The notes below the pieces were generated by a model that saw nothing but the letters and a program-made list of their open reading frames with translations, was not told the origin of the DNA and searched no databases. From assembly GCA_022616075.1 (NCBI GenBank), contig JAKEFK010000274.1, positions 1-47,752 of the forward strand: a DNA stretch of 47,752 bases, in the 5' to 3' direction. Positions 8,699 to 17,381 of this stretch are shown here, in pieces. Numbering within the stretch: position 1 is the stretch's first letter; every line of letters begins with the position of its first letter. The position numbers were made by a program, and so were the translations under genes. Source of the DNA: a bacterium (GTDB lineage: Bacteria; Acidobacteriota; HRBIN11; JAKEFK01).

Positions 8699-9764
8699 AC
8701 AAAAAAGGTTTCAAAAATTCATCAATCGCTTTCTGAACTTCTACCTTACTATATCGCTTCAATTGCTCTCTTTGGCCTTCCAGGACCTGAGTTCGAAACG
8801 CCGAATTTTCGCGCAATCGATGCGCCATCGTGGCCAGCTCCGGATAATTCTTGCGCTCAAACTGAATTCCTGCAGAGCCAAGAGTATGCGGAATCGCCGT
8901 GCTTCTGTAAGCGAGGATGGGAGTATCACAAATCATTGCTTCCACCAGCGGAACGCAAAATCCTTCATGCGCGCTCATGGAGACCAGCACGTGCGCCGAT
9001 TTGTAATAAGCGACTAGCTCGGACCAATTCACGTGTCCCGTGAAGAGCACATCTTCCGGCATCAAGCCATACCGCATGGTCAGCTCTTTCAGTGCACCTG
9101 TATAAGCGGGCACAACATTCGTTTTTCCGATAAAGATCAATCGCGCAAGGGGCGTGCAGAAACGTTTGTAAAAATAATAGAGCCGGATTACATCCTCCAA
9201 TTTCTTGTTCGGAGCGATCCGCCCTACGCACAGGAAATTGTACAGCTCGTCCTGTATCGTCTTTTGAACGAAAGGAGAAGGTTCCACGCGATAGCGTTCT
9301 TGATCCACAAAAATGGGAAGGACACACGTGGAGCGGTAATTCAGCTTTTCCAATTCCTGCCGGTTGTATTCCGAATCGCCGGCAGCGCGATCCACACTTC
9401 CGGCCAGATCGGCAAGCTGCTTCCTTGCAACGGTTGCAAGTTGAACGAGCGCTTTATCGTAAGGAAGCCAAAAATAGGCAGGCGTAACATTGTGATAAAT
9501 CACCGCTTTTTTCGCCTGACTCTGTTTCAAAAAATCCGACATTCCGGATGGGAGCGCAAAATGCAGAATCAAAACGTCCTTTGCGGTCAATTCGGGCTGG
9601 ACCTTGCGAAAGGAGATCGCTTCCTGCGCCACCGGCTCATCGATATCGTACGCATAGATTTCGGATGCGTGTCCCTTTTCGCGCAAGTAATTGCGAATCA
9701 TTTGAGCGCTGTCACCAATGGCGTCTCCGTAGTGAAGCGCCGGTACGAGTTGATGGATTTTCAC
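8697..9764 (-). CDS. Glycosyltransferase, family 4-like (type B copy 1)
   Basis: 355 residues, GT-B fold. It starts MKIHQLVPALHYGDAIGD from a GTG. The C-terminal domain shows FLCVGRIAPNKKLEDVI, with the conserved Arg and Lys of the donor phosphate site, and MSAHEGFCVPLVEAM, which is the ExFCxPxxEA form of the GT4 EX7E motif. It is a paralogue of the gene next to it (9827-10912): the openings (HQ.V.AL.YGDAIGD), NKKLEDxxR/K and HEGFC.PL.EA segments match. Substrates are not predictable. The TAA stop abuts palindromic repeat family A. Confidence 0.88.
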   Translation of the reverse strand: MKIHQLVPALHYGDAIGDSAQMIRNYLREKGHASEIYAYDIDEPVAQEAISFRKVQPELTAKDVLILHFALPSGMSDFLKQSQAKKAVIYHNVTPAYFWLPYDKALVQLATVARKQLADLAGSVDRAAGDSEYNRQELEKLNYRSTCVLPIFVDQERYRVEPSPFVQKTIQDELYNFLCVGRIAPNKKLEDVIRLYYFYKRFCTPLARLIFIGKTNVVPAYTGALKELTMRYGLMPEDVLFTGHVNWSELVAYYKSAHVLVSMSAHEGFCVPLVEAMICDTPILAYRSTAIPHTLGSAGIQFERKNYPELATMAHRLRENSAFRTQVLEGQREQLKRYSKVEVQKAIDEFLKPFL

Positions 9765-9826
9765 TGTTGTTTAACGCAAGTGGCGCGGACGTCTCGTCTG
9801 CGGAAGTTGCAGGCGAAATGCCCGCA

Positions 9827-10912
9827 CTACTTTACTATGGAAGGTAAGGTTTTCAATTCTTCCAGATTTTGCAGCAAAGTTTCTTCGAACGGAAATTCGT
9901 CTTGTTTCTTTAGCTGCCTTTGTTGGGCTTCTAAGATTCGGGCGCGAAGCTCCGAATTGGAGCAGATGCGATGAAGCATTTCTCCGATTTCAGCGTAATT
10001 CTTCTTTTGATTTGCGAGGATCGCTCCTTCTCCTGCGGTGTAAGGAATCGCGCAACCATCCCAGGCAAGGACCGGCACGTTCATGTAGAACGCTTCCAGC
10101 AGAGGAACACAAAACCCTTCATGCTCGCTCATGATCAACAACGCGTCTGCAATCTTGAAATAAGCGAGAATCTCTTCGAACTGAATGTGTCCCGTGAAAA
10201 CCACTTCCTGGACGCCCAGATCGGTAACTATATTTCGCAGCGCGAACAGATAGCGCTCGAATCCTCCCCAGAGCCCGACAAAAATCAGCCGGCTCAAAGG
10301 ATTCACGTATTTCTGATAGTAAGCAAATGCCTTCAGGCAATCTTCCAGCTTTTTGTTCGGAATCGCCCGGCCGACTACTATAATGTTAGTACGATGATCA
10401 TCGTATAGCTGCATCGTTAGCGGGTCCGGCTTGCCGTCAAATTTATTGAAATTGAGCCGGATCGGTAGCACGCCCGTGCGCTCAAAGCCGAGCGACTCCA
10501 GCTCCTGGCGGTTGTACTCGGAATCAGCAAGAGCCAGCGGGGCATAGTCTTTGAGCTTTGCGAGTTGGCTTCTTCCCGCAAGGCATTGATAAGCCAGCAG
10601 GCTGTTGATATCCACAAACCACTGGAAGGGTGTGATGTTGTGGTAGATCAACATTTTCTTTCCACGGCAGTAAGGCACAAAGAGTCCGAGCTCGGATCCA
10701 ATGGAAAAATGAATGATCATCAAAACGTCATCGCTTTGATGGAACTCATAGTCAAACATGGGCCGGACGTGCTTTGCCATTCGGGGATGAACGATTTCAG
10801 AATAGATTTCGGAATTGTATCCGTTTTTTCTCAAGATCCGCTGGATTTCGAGAGTGTAATCTCCGATAGCATCTCCGTAACTGAGCGCGGTCACAAACTG
10901 GTGCGCGTCCAT
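9827..10912 (-). CDS. Glycosyltransferase, family 4-like (type B copy 2)
   Basis: 361 residues, GT-B fold, the sister of the downstream gene. Visible motifs are the start MDAHQFVTALSYGDAIGD, IIVVGRAIPNKKLEDCL in the donor-binding domain and MSEHEGFCVPLLEAF, which carries the EX7E residues. Its ATG overlaps the stop of the preceding glycosyltransferase (TGATG, one base shared), so the two are translationally coupled. The 62-base gap after it contains part of a GC-rich palindromic repeat. A role in building a heteropolysaccharide is inferred from the clustering. Confidence 0.88.
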   Translation of the reverse strand: MDAHQFVTALSYGDAIGDYTLEIQRILRKNGYNSEIYSEIVHPRMAKHVRPMFDYEFHQSDDVLMIIHFSIGSELGLFVPYCRGKKMLIYHNITPFQWFVDINSLLAYQCLAGRSQLAKLKDYAPLALADSEYNRQELESLGFERTGVLPIRLNFNKFDGKPDPLTMQLYDDHRTNIIVVGRAIPNKKLEDCLKAFAYYQKYVNPLSRLIFVGLWGGFERYLFALRNIVTDLGVQEVVFTGHIQFEEILAYFKIADALLIMSEHEGFCVPLLEAFYMNVPVLAWDGCAIPYTAGEGAILANQKKNYAEIGEMLHRICSNSELRARILEAQQRQLKKQDEFPFEETLLQNLEELKTLPSIVK

Positions 10913-12081
10913 CAGTTTTTCACAGCCTCCATGAGCCGTAAATATTTTTGCTCAACGATTTCCCAACTGTAATTTTCCTGATAAAAACGTCTGCCATTCT
11001 GCCCCATAACGGCTCGTGTTTCCGGATTCTTTTGAAGATGATGCAAGCAGCGTTGGAATTCCTCATAGTCCGTATAAAAAAGACCGGCGTTGCTCCGGAT
11101 GGTCTGTCCCATTAAAACACGACAGTTACCATTGGCGAGCGTCGGTTTTCCCATGGCCCATGCCTCCAGCAACACCATGGACAGGGACTCATAGAAAGAA
11201 GGCATGACTAATAACTCGCTGGCATGAAGCGCGTCGAATTTGTCCTGATCATTCACAAATCCCAAATGGAAAATGGAACGGGCGTCCGGAATTTTCATGA
11301 TCGGAGAGCCGATTAATACGAGTTTCAGCGTGGACTTGTCCTGCGCTTTGAATCGCAAAAAGAAATCGAATAGTTGTCCGCATCCTTTATTTTCATCGAT
11401 CCTTCCTACGTATATGAGAAAGGGATCCTGTATGCCAAATTTCTTTCGGAAACTCCAGCTGTCTGTGTTCGGTGGGATTTCAGACCCAACGCCGACCACG
11501 TCGCCGGGAACCTGATAATTAGCGCTGAGTCCTTGAATCAATCTTTTTTCTTCTACGGAGTTATAAACAAACCCCTGGGGCAAATGGAATAGACCTTTAA
11601 AGATTTTGAAGTGAATAACCGGGTCCGGTTCAGCCGTGGGAACAAGAAGAGATTTGTGAGGCACGGTTCTGATGCCATGAAAACTGTGATAGTAGCGGTA
11701 AGAAAAAAAGATAAAGAACTGATAGTTGTCTTTGTTTTTTTTGATGAAATTGATGAGATCCGTGGAACGTGGACCCTGTTCCTCCATCCATCTGAGCTCG
11801 TCCTGTTCTGTATGAGGATATTGAAGCAATTCATCTTGCAACCGTCCGAACTGATTCGGATTTCGTTCCTGATCCACACGAAATCTGCGCACAGGAATGT
11901 TGTTAATCTTTTCGATTCCGGGCGGATAAACGTTCCGCCAGGTGATGTAATCCTTTGCGCAGCTTGTCAGGACCTCCACTTCCAGATAGCGCGCAAGGTG
12001 TTCTGCGACGTAGCGGCAATGAAGCTCCGCTCCGCCGTTTATGTCCAGTCCGTACCGTTGTATTACAAACGCAACTTTCAT
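10912..12081 (-). CDS. Glycosyltransferase, family 4-like (type A copy 2)
   Basis: 389 residues, GT-B fold. It opens MKVAFVIQRYGLDINGGAELHCR; the donor domain has IYVGRIDENKGCGQL and the EX7E region reads FYESLSMVLLEAWAMGKP. It is paralogous to the gene at 7415-8602. The frame extends 24 bases upstream, but those codons (MASWRFHK) come from palindromic repeat family A, and the ATG at 12081 matches the paralogue start, so I use it. Its stop overlaps the next ATG. The locus order is A-B-B-A, suggesting duplication of a two-gene unit. Confidence 0.88.
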   Translation of the reverse strand: MKVAFVIQRYGLDINGGAELHCRYVAEHLARYLEVEVLTSCAKDYITWRNVYPPGIEKINNIPVRRFRVDQERNPNQFGRLQDELLQYPHTEQDELRWMEEQGPRSTDLINFIKKNKDNYQFFIFFSYRYYHSFHGIRTVPHKSLLVPTAEPDPVIHFKIFKGLFHLPQGFVYNSVEEKRLIQGLSANYQVPGDVVGVGSEIPPNTDSWSFRKKFGIQDPFLIYVGRIDENKGCGQLFDFFLRFKAQDKSTLKLVLIGSPIMKIPDARSIFHLGFVNDQDKFDALHASELLVMPSFYESLSMVLLEAWAMGKPTLANGNCRVLMGQTIRSNAGLFYTDYEEFQRCLHHLQKNPETRAVMGQNGRRFYQENYSWEIVEQKYLRLMEAVKN

Positions 12082-12088
12082 TTTATGA

Positions 12089-12160
12089 AACCGCCAAGAC
12101 GCCAAGACGCCAAGAGAAAAAGTAATATTAACACCTGGCGAACTTGGCGCCTTGGCGGTT
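12089..12160. repeat. Palindromic repeat, family A copy 2
   Basis: AACCGCCAAGACGCCAAGAC and its imperfect complement ending GCGCCTTGGCGGTT enclose a short A/T-rich loop. It lies just upstream of the glycosyltransferase start at 12081. Confidence 0.88.
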
Positions 12161-12204
12161 CAAAAAAATGAGGGAAGGGCGACCCGAAGGCCGCCCTTGA
12201 TGAT

Positions 12205-12801
12205 TTATTGCGAGGGAGGTTCCACCGCGGAATGGATCCTGGCAGGTTGCGCATTTCTATTGTCTCCGGATTCTCGCCGGTGCTGGCGATCGCGATGCCG
12301 TCTGTGATTCGAGCCTGAATTGTTGTAGCGCGAATGTTCCGGACGATGTCGTCCACCGCCACTTCTCTTTTTGAAGTGATACATTTCTACCTGCAAAGCA
12401 GAAGTCTTGTAGACCAGATCTTGAATTGCCTTGAGATAGAGATTGTTTAACGCTGTCAGGCGATGCACCTCATAAGCTAAAGGATCCAGATTGACAAATA
12501 GCTTTGTAATTGGTTTTAACAGCCGCCGAATCACTCCAAGGATGGTTCCGATTCCGGGACGTTTGGAAACGTAGAGCGTTCGGGGATCATAGGGTTCAAA
12601 AAATGTTTGTTGTTTGATCAGGTCCGCAACTGAATCCGGGACCTGTGCGTTCTGAATCAAGGTTTGAAACTCACTTTTGGCTTCTCTTTTGATTCGATCG
12701 TCTCGCGTCAGTTCTGTCCGGTTTCCGGAAGCGGACTGACGGATCTTCTTCATGATCTCCACCACATCGATTTGATGGGAGGGGATCTTGACGTCTTTCA
12801 T
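12205..12801 (-). CDS. Hypothetical protein with basic His/Arg-rich tail, glycan-locus type
   Basis: 198 residues. The first ~140 are helical: an N-terminal DVVEIMKKIRQ segment, a KPITKLFVNLDPL segment, then a predicted coiled coil (residues ~110-145). The last ~50 residues are low-complexity and strongly basic (HRRHRDRQHRR), unlike the rest. Proteins with this layout often accompany glycosyltransferases and coiled-coil methyltransferases in polysaccharide clusters; the coiled coil may dock the complex and the tail may bind an anionic partner. Both are inferences. The start is well supported by AAGGAGAG five bases upstream. The tail might instead be a frameshift artefact, because another frame also stays open there. 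Confidence 0.6.
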   Translation of the reverse strand: MKDVKIPSHQIDVVEIMKKIRQSASGNRTELTRDDRIKREAKSEFQTLIQNAQVPDSVADLIKQQTFFEPYDPRTLYVSKRPGIGTILGVIRRLLKPITKLFVNLDPLAYEVHRLTALNNLYLKAIQDLVYKTSALQVEMYHFKKRSGGGRHRPEHSRYNNSGSNHRRHRDRQHRRESGDNRNAQPARIHSAVEPPSQ

Positions 12802-12849
12802 ATTCTCTCCTTACGTTATTTCCCGTTTCCTGTCAGACTTTTTGCCTTC

Positions 12850-13779
12850 TTACTTCGCGGAATAAATGATCCCAACACAAGCCACCACCCACAAAATAAT
12901 CGAAATCAGCAGAGGCTTGTCTGAATAAAGGTGAACGCTGGGACTTCCGCCTTCGTTTTTCTGATGAATCAAGTAGAGGTAGCGGAAAATTCCAAAAATC
13001 ACAAATGGAACTGTGAAAGAGAGTCTATCTGTATGGAATTTTGCTACCGTTTCTTCCGAGACCGTGTACAGGGCATACGCCAGCACACAGGAGGCTGTAA
13101 CTACACCAATCATCTGATCAAGAAGATAGGGACTGTATTCTGCCAGGTTGGTACGATGCTTGGTTGCATCTTCTGATAACAGGACCAACTCGTGGCGTCG
13201 TTTACTGAGCGCCAAAAACAGCGCGAGCAGAAAAGTGCAAAGTAGAAGCCAGAAAGATGACTCTACTCCAATCACCACTCCGCCGGCGACTGCGCGCAAC
13301 ACAAAACCCGTGGAAATTGCCATCACATCCAGGATGGCAATGTTCTTAAAGTAATAGGTATATCCGATCGTGATTGCTGAATAGATCAATGCGATCTGGA
13401 AAAATCCAAGGTTGATGAGAAAAGCAACCAGCAGAGCTACCGCATACAGAGCAATTCCGGAGACCGCCGCAAAAGAGCGGCTGATCCGTCCTCCGGCAAT
13501 CGGACGCTGGCTTTTGATAGGATGAAACCGGTCTTTCTCGTAATCAACGACATCATTGAGCAGATAGACCGCGCTGGAAAGGACGCAGAAGGTCAGGAAA
13601 GCGCACACGGATAGCAACAGGTGGTGCGGATCTCCTAACTCTTTCGCAAAAACAAGTGCGGCAAAAATGATTAGATTCTTTGTCCACTGATGGGGACGCA
13701 AACTGAGGAAAAAATCTTTTACCGGAGCTTGAGATCTAGTCGATGCAATCGGTTCTGCCGTCGCTACAGTTTCGTTCAT
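12850..13779 (-). CDS. UbiA-family prenyltransferase, decaprenyl-phosphate phosphoribosyltransferase type
   Basis: About 309 residues with eight or nine membrane segments. The first aspartate-rich motif NDVVDYEKDRFHPIKSQRPI is the form seen in DPPR synthases, which transfer 5-phosphoribose from PRPP to polyprenyl phosphate and so make a lipid-linked sugar precursor for cell-envelope glycans. The N-terminal LRPHQWTKN is also typical. The reading frame extends to 13995 but the added stretch is not membrane-like and has no ribosome site; I start at MNETVATAEP (13779). Context next to glycosyltransferases fits a role in envelope glycan synthesis, though ubiquinone- or heme-type UbiA substrates are not excluded by sequence alone. 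Confidence 0.82.
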   Translation of the reverse strand: MNETVATAEPIASTRSQAPVKDFFLSLRPHQWTKNLIIFAALVFAKELGDPHHLLLSVCAFLTFCVLSSAVYLLNDVVDYEKDRFHPIKSQRPIAGGRISRSFAAVSGIALYAVALLVAFLINLGFFQIALIYSAITIGYTYYFKNIAILDVMAISTGFVLRAVAGGVVIGVESSFWLLLCTFLLALFLALSKRRHELVLLSEDATKHRTNLAEYSPYLLDQMIGVVTASCVLAYALYTVSEETVAKFHTDRLSFTVPFVIFGIFRYLYLIHQKNEGGSPSVHLYSDKPLLISIILWVVACVGIIYSAK

Positions 13780-13917
13780 CCAAATCGGCTCAGCATAATA
13801 TTCAACATATATTTTATCAAAACGGCTGATTTGTGTCAACCAGAACCCGTCTGAATTCAATGTTTTAGCCGGATTTTGATTGCTAATTCGCCCGCGAGGT
13901 ATTATCGTTCCAACTGA

Positions 13918-14181
13918 ATGGCTAATGAACGATCCGTTTTTGACATATATAAAGAAAAGCTTGAGGATCACGAAACGATGATGGGACCTGTTCAAGGGAA
14001 ATTGGCAGTGCTTCTGGATCTCTTAACAGATTCGATGATTATTGTGGGTAAGCATGGTATCTACTGCCGTGGAAAACGAAGCGGTGAACCGAGTCCCGAT
14101 ATGGAGGCAATCATGGATGGGCTCCTTCATAGCAAGGAGCTCGTGCAAGTCTTGATGGATCATTTCCGTAAACGGAATTGA
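13918..14181 (+). CDS. Small hypothetical protein
   Basis: 87 residues, no signal peptide or membrane segment, mostly helical with a short hydrophobic strand pair in the middle (DSMIIVGKHGIYCRGKR). The frame is intact and lies alone between divergent UbiA and the radical SAM gene, about 140 bases from the UbiA start. I do not recognise it. The Pro/Asp-Met-Glu segment and the C-terminal helix give no functional clue. Coding status rests on an open frame, reasonable composition and location. Confidence 0.5.
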   Translation: MANERSVFDIYKEKLEDHETMMGPVQGKLAVLLDLLTDSMIIVGKHGIYCRGKRSGEPSPDMEAIMDGLLHSKELVQVLMDHFRKRN

Positions 14182-14184
14182 GAC

Positions 14185-14260
14185 TTACCACAGAGCAGGC
14201 AGAGAGCGCAGAGAAAAATCTGTAAGTTTTCTCTCAGGGCCTCAGCGATCTCTGCGGTGA
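14185..14260. repeat. Palindromic repeat, family B copy 1 (ACCACAGAG/ACCGCAGAG)
   Basis: Left arm TTACCACAGAGCAGGCAGAG and right arm ending CAGCGATCTCTGCGGTGA make an imperfect hairpin. Copies are at 15896-15970 and 20534-20609. Confidence 0.82.
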
Positions 14261-14362
14261 AGTAACGTTGACAGTCGAAATTCGAGATGATATAGTTGCC
14301 TCGTTTTTAATGGTTAGTTCCTTAGAAAAAAAAGTTAAACAAAGAATTTCAAGGAGATGAGG

Positions 14363-15844
14363 ATGAATAACGGAAAGCCTAGCGTCCTTCTGATTAATCC
14401 CACCTTCAATGTCCATGAGCATTACGGAAAGCTCAGTGATGCTGCATCCCTGTTACTGCCTGTTTCATTGCTGTATTTGGGCGGAATGTTGGAGGCGAAA
14501 GGAGTTCCCGTTCGGATTATGGACGGTCAATGTGACGATCTGTCCGAGCCGTCGTTGTTGAAGATGATCGACGAAATGAAACCTCTTTTCGTCGGTATCA
14601 CAATGTTAACCCCGACATCGTTTGACTCTCATAAGCTTGCTGCAATTATCAAGAAAGGCTATCCCAATTTGTGGATACTCGCCGGCGGAACCCATCCGAC
14701 CGTTCTTCCTGAAGAAGTGATGGAAGACCGGAACATTGATTTGATTGCGATCAGTGAATCGGAACACACTTTGATGGATGTTTACGACGTGATCCTGGAT
14801 GGCGGAGATCCAAAGGCTCTGAAAAATATTCCTGGCATTTGGTATCGGGATGGCGATGACGTTGTGAAAACGCAGGATCGCCCGCTCTTTAGCGATCTGG
14901 ATAAGCTGCCTCTGCCGATGTGGCATGGCGTGAAGATGGATTTGTATCACCAGGTTCCCGACAGCTCGTTTGCCCGCCCTATGCGGGTCATGATGTCCTC
15001 ACGCGGATGCCCTTTCAAGTGCATTTTCTGCTCAGCGCGTCAGGTTTCCGGTTTCAAATACCGCGCTCATTCCGCAGATCGTGTAGTGGAGGAGATGGAG
15101 ATTCTGATCAATCGCTACAATGCGCGCCAGATCATTTTCCTGGATGACAACTTCATCATCAGTAAGAAACGCGTTTTTGAAATTTGCGAAAAGATGATGC
15201 AGAAAGATTTCCATAAAAAAGTTGTCTGGACTGCTGCCGGTCGCGCCGATGAGGTCACGGAACCTTTGCTGAAGGCGATGAAAGATGCCGGCTGCAAAAT
15301 GATTTCTTACGGAATCGAAAGCGGCTCGCCTCGTTTGCTTGAGCTCATGAAGAAGGGGGAAAAGAAAGAACACATCGAGAAAGCGGTCGCAATGTCGCGT
15401 AAAGTTGGATTGAAAACGCGCGGTACATTGATTCTGGGTTTCCCAACAGAGACCAAAGAAGAATCGCTGGAGACCATCGATTTCGCGAAACGGCTCGGCC
15501 TCGATTTCGCAAAGTTCTCACTGGCGACTCCTTATCCCGGCACAGCGCTTTACAACATCGCGTTAGAGCGCGGAATGCTGCAGGGAAAAGATTGGTCCCG
15601 GTTCAATTCACAAGCCGGCTATTCAACGTATGATCCTGTTTTCATTCCCGAAGGGCGAACGGCATCGGAAATGAAACAGCTTCAGCGTTATGCGACAAAG
15701 TCCTTTTATCTCAGACCGAAGCAAATTGCGGAGTTGGTGACTCACATTTCCGGCTGGTCTGATATCAAATTGTATTTAGAGGTTGTGAAAGAAATTATCA
15801 CAGCCCGCAGGACTCAAACAGGAGAGGCTTTCCTCAACCATTAA
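14363..15844 (+). CDS. B12-binding-domain radical SAM protein
   Basis: Residues ~8-135 form a cobalamin-binding-like Rossmann domain (PSVLLINPTFN at the start, FVGITMLTPTSFD, AGGTHPTVLPEE). The radical SAM domain follows with the cluster motif CPFKCIFC near residues 214-221 and later YGIESGSPRLLELMKKG and TLILGFPTETKEE segments. Members of this architecture methylate or rearrange unactivated carbon centres, for example in hopanoid, lipid or natural-product pathways; the substrate here is unknown. I use the second ATG (14363) because GGAG sits six bases before it and too close to the first (14357). A strong intrinsic terminator follows, so it is probably monocistronic. Confidence 0.88.
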   Translation: MNNGKPSVLLINPTFNVHEHYGKLSDAASLLLPVSLLYLGGMLEAKGVPVRIMDGQCDDLSEPSLLKMIDEMKPLFVGITMLTPTSFDSHKLAAIIKKGYPNLWILAGGTHPTVLPEEVMEDRNIDLIAISESEHTLMDVYDVILDGGDPKALKNIPGIWYRDGDDVVKTQDRPLFSDLDKLPLPMWHGVKMDLYHQVPDSSFARPMRVMMSSRGCPFKCIFCSARQVSGFKYRAHSADRVVEEMEILINRYNARQIIFLDDNFIISKKRVFEICEKMMQKDFHKKVVWTAAGRADEVTEPLLKAMKDAGCKMISYGIESGSPRLLELMKKGEKKEHIEKAVAMSRKVGLKTRGTLILGFPTETKEESLETIDFAKRLGLDFAKFSLATPYPGTALYNIALERGMLQGKDWSRFNSQAGYSTYDPVFIPEGRTASEMKQLQRYATKSFYLRPKQIAELVTHISGWSDIKLYLEVVKEIITARRTQTGEAFLNH

Positions 15845-15857
15845 AAACGCGATATTC

Positions 15858-15887
15858 AAGCCCCGCTTCGCGCGGGGCTTTTTTTTT
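15858..15887 (+). terminator. Intrinsic terminator after the radical SAM gene
   Basis: Stem AAGCCCCGC (15858-15866) pairs with GCGGGGCTT (15872-15880), a 9-bp perfect stem with a TTCGC loop, followed by a run of nine T. It begins 14 bases after the stop codon. Confidence 0.93.
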
Positions 15888-15895
15888 GTCTTGTT

Positions 15896-15970
15896 CACCG
15901 CAGAGCACGCTGAGAACGCAGAGATAAAATAAAGAGATTTTTTCTCTGCGCCCTCTGCGCTCTCTGCGGT
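15896..15970. repeat. Palindromic repeat, family B copy 2
   Basis: CACCGCAGAGCACGCTGAGAA on the left and TCTGCGCTCTCTGCGGT on the right form a hairpin with an A/T-rich loop. It stands immediately upstream of the permease start and may influence its leader. Confidence 0.85.
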
Positions 15971-15982
15971 AAAATTTTATGC

Positions 15983-17380
15983 ATGCCTGGGTTGGAAAGG
16001 GGATTAAAACTTTTTGCCGCGATCTCCATTGTAATTTGCACTGTCATAGGCACAGGTATTTTTCTGAAGGCGCGGGTAATGACGTGCAATGTCGAAACTC
16101 CTGCCATGGTATTGCTCGTCTGGGTCGCAGCGGCACTGCTTGCACTTGCAGGCACGCTGACGTACTCGGAGCTCGCTGCGATGATGCCGGAGGCCGGGGG
16201 GGAATACGTCTTTTTGCGTGAAGCCTACGGACCGCGGTGGGCATTTGTCTATGGCTGGACCCAGTTCTCCATCTGTTACTCAGCTTCACAGGCCGCAAAA
16301 GCAGTCGCATTTGCGGTCTTCCTGAATGTATTGTTGACCGGTTCACTGGAAACAACTTTTTTTAGCTGGACAATTTCGGGTCACACCATTTCATTTGGCT
16401 GGTTGCAGATCATCGCTTTATCGATCGTCGCTCTCATGACTGCGATCAACTGTTTTGCTGTTTCGGTCAGCGGTGGAGTGGCCTCATTTTTGACCGTTTT
16501 GAAAATTGCTCTGGTGCTTGGAATTGGCTTTGGAGCGTTGGCTTTTGCAATGGGAGATTGGTCGCACTTCCAGCTCAGTAATATTGGCGGAAGTTGCGAG
16601 GGTGTTTCGCGAAGTGCGATAGGCGGTTGGTCCGGATTTGCTGCAGCAATGCTGGGAGCTCTGTGGGCATATGATGGCTGGAGTAATTTGACGATTCTGG
16701 CGGGAGAGGTGCATGATCCTGGAAGAAATATTCCGAGAGCGCTCATCGGTGGGATGTTGACGATCGCCGTGCTGTATGTGCTTGTCAACCTCAGTTACTT
16801 CTATGTGTTGACGCCCGTGGAAGTTGCAAGCGTTACGCTGACATCGTCCGTTGCTACCGAAGTAGTACTACGTTTTTTGGGTCCGATCGCAACGGGGTTG
16901 ATGGCTGCAGGACTGATGATCTCCACTGTTGGTTCTTTACACACCGGAATTCTTACGGCCGCGCGAGTGCCTTATGCGATGGCCCGCGATGGCTTGTTTT
17001 TTCGAGCTCTGGGAGACGTGTCCGAACGGAGTCATGTGCCGGTCCATGCCTTGATTGTGCAGGCGGTCTGGATCAGTTTCCTGGTTCTGTCCGGTTCTTT
17101 TGACACGCTGACAGACTATGTGATTTTTGCCGCCTGGATTTTTTACGGATTGAATACCGCTTCTGTATTTATTTTCCGGAAAAAGCTGCCGGATGCGCCC
17201 AGACCTTATCGCACGTTCGGCTATCCCTTTGTGCCGGCACTCTTTTTGATCGTTACCGTGTGGTTGATTGTTTCCACCATCACAACAGCGCCGTTACGAT
17301 CTTTGATTGGCATAAGCTTTATAGCGCTCGGTATTCCGCTCTATTCGTACTGGGATCAAAAAAAGAAAAAGGAGGTATAG
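15983..17380 (+). CDS. APC-superfamily amino-acid permease
   Basis: 465 residues with about twelve hydrophobic segments. The first helix contains the APC signature region (AISIVICTVIGTGIFLKA, the unwound GTGIF substrate site), and TM2-3 carries TYSELAAMMPEAGGEYVFLREAYG, characteristic of the L-type/SteT-like branch. Predicted to exchange or import amino acids across the inner membrane. It ends one base before the next gene, whose ribosome site is inside its last codons, so the two are an operon. Because the neighbour releases aspartate from glycosylated or isoaspartyl asparagine, the permease may carry the product; this is inference. Confidence 0.85.
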   Translation: MPGLERGLKLFAAISIVICTVIGTGIFLKARVMTCNVETPAMVLLVWVAAALLALAGTLTYSELAAMMPEAGGEYVFLREAYGPRWAFVYGWTQFSICYSASQAAKAVAFAVFLNVLLTGSLETTFFSWTISGHTISFGWLQIIALSIVALMTAINCFAVSVSGGVASFLTVLKIALVLGIGFGALAFAMGDWSHFQLSNIGGSCEGVSRSAIGGWSGFAAAMLGALWAYDGWSNLTILAGEVHDPGRNIPRALIGGMLTIAVLYVLVNLSYFYVLTPVEVASVTLTSSVATEVVLRFLGPIATGLMAAGLMISTVGSLHTGILTAARVPYAMARDGLFFRALGDVSERSHVPVHALIVQAVWISFLVLSGSFDTLTDYVIFAAWIFYGLNTASVFIFRKKLPDAPRPYRTFGYPFVPALFLIVTVWLIVSTITTAPLRSLIGISFIALGIPLYSYWDQKKKKEV

Positions 17381-17381
17381 C

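Noticed and set aside
9033-9974. 313-residue open frame opposite the glycosyltransferase genes
   Set aside because: It is an antisense shadow spanning two well-supported genes and the repeat between them; composition is unlike a protein.
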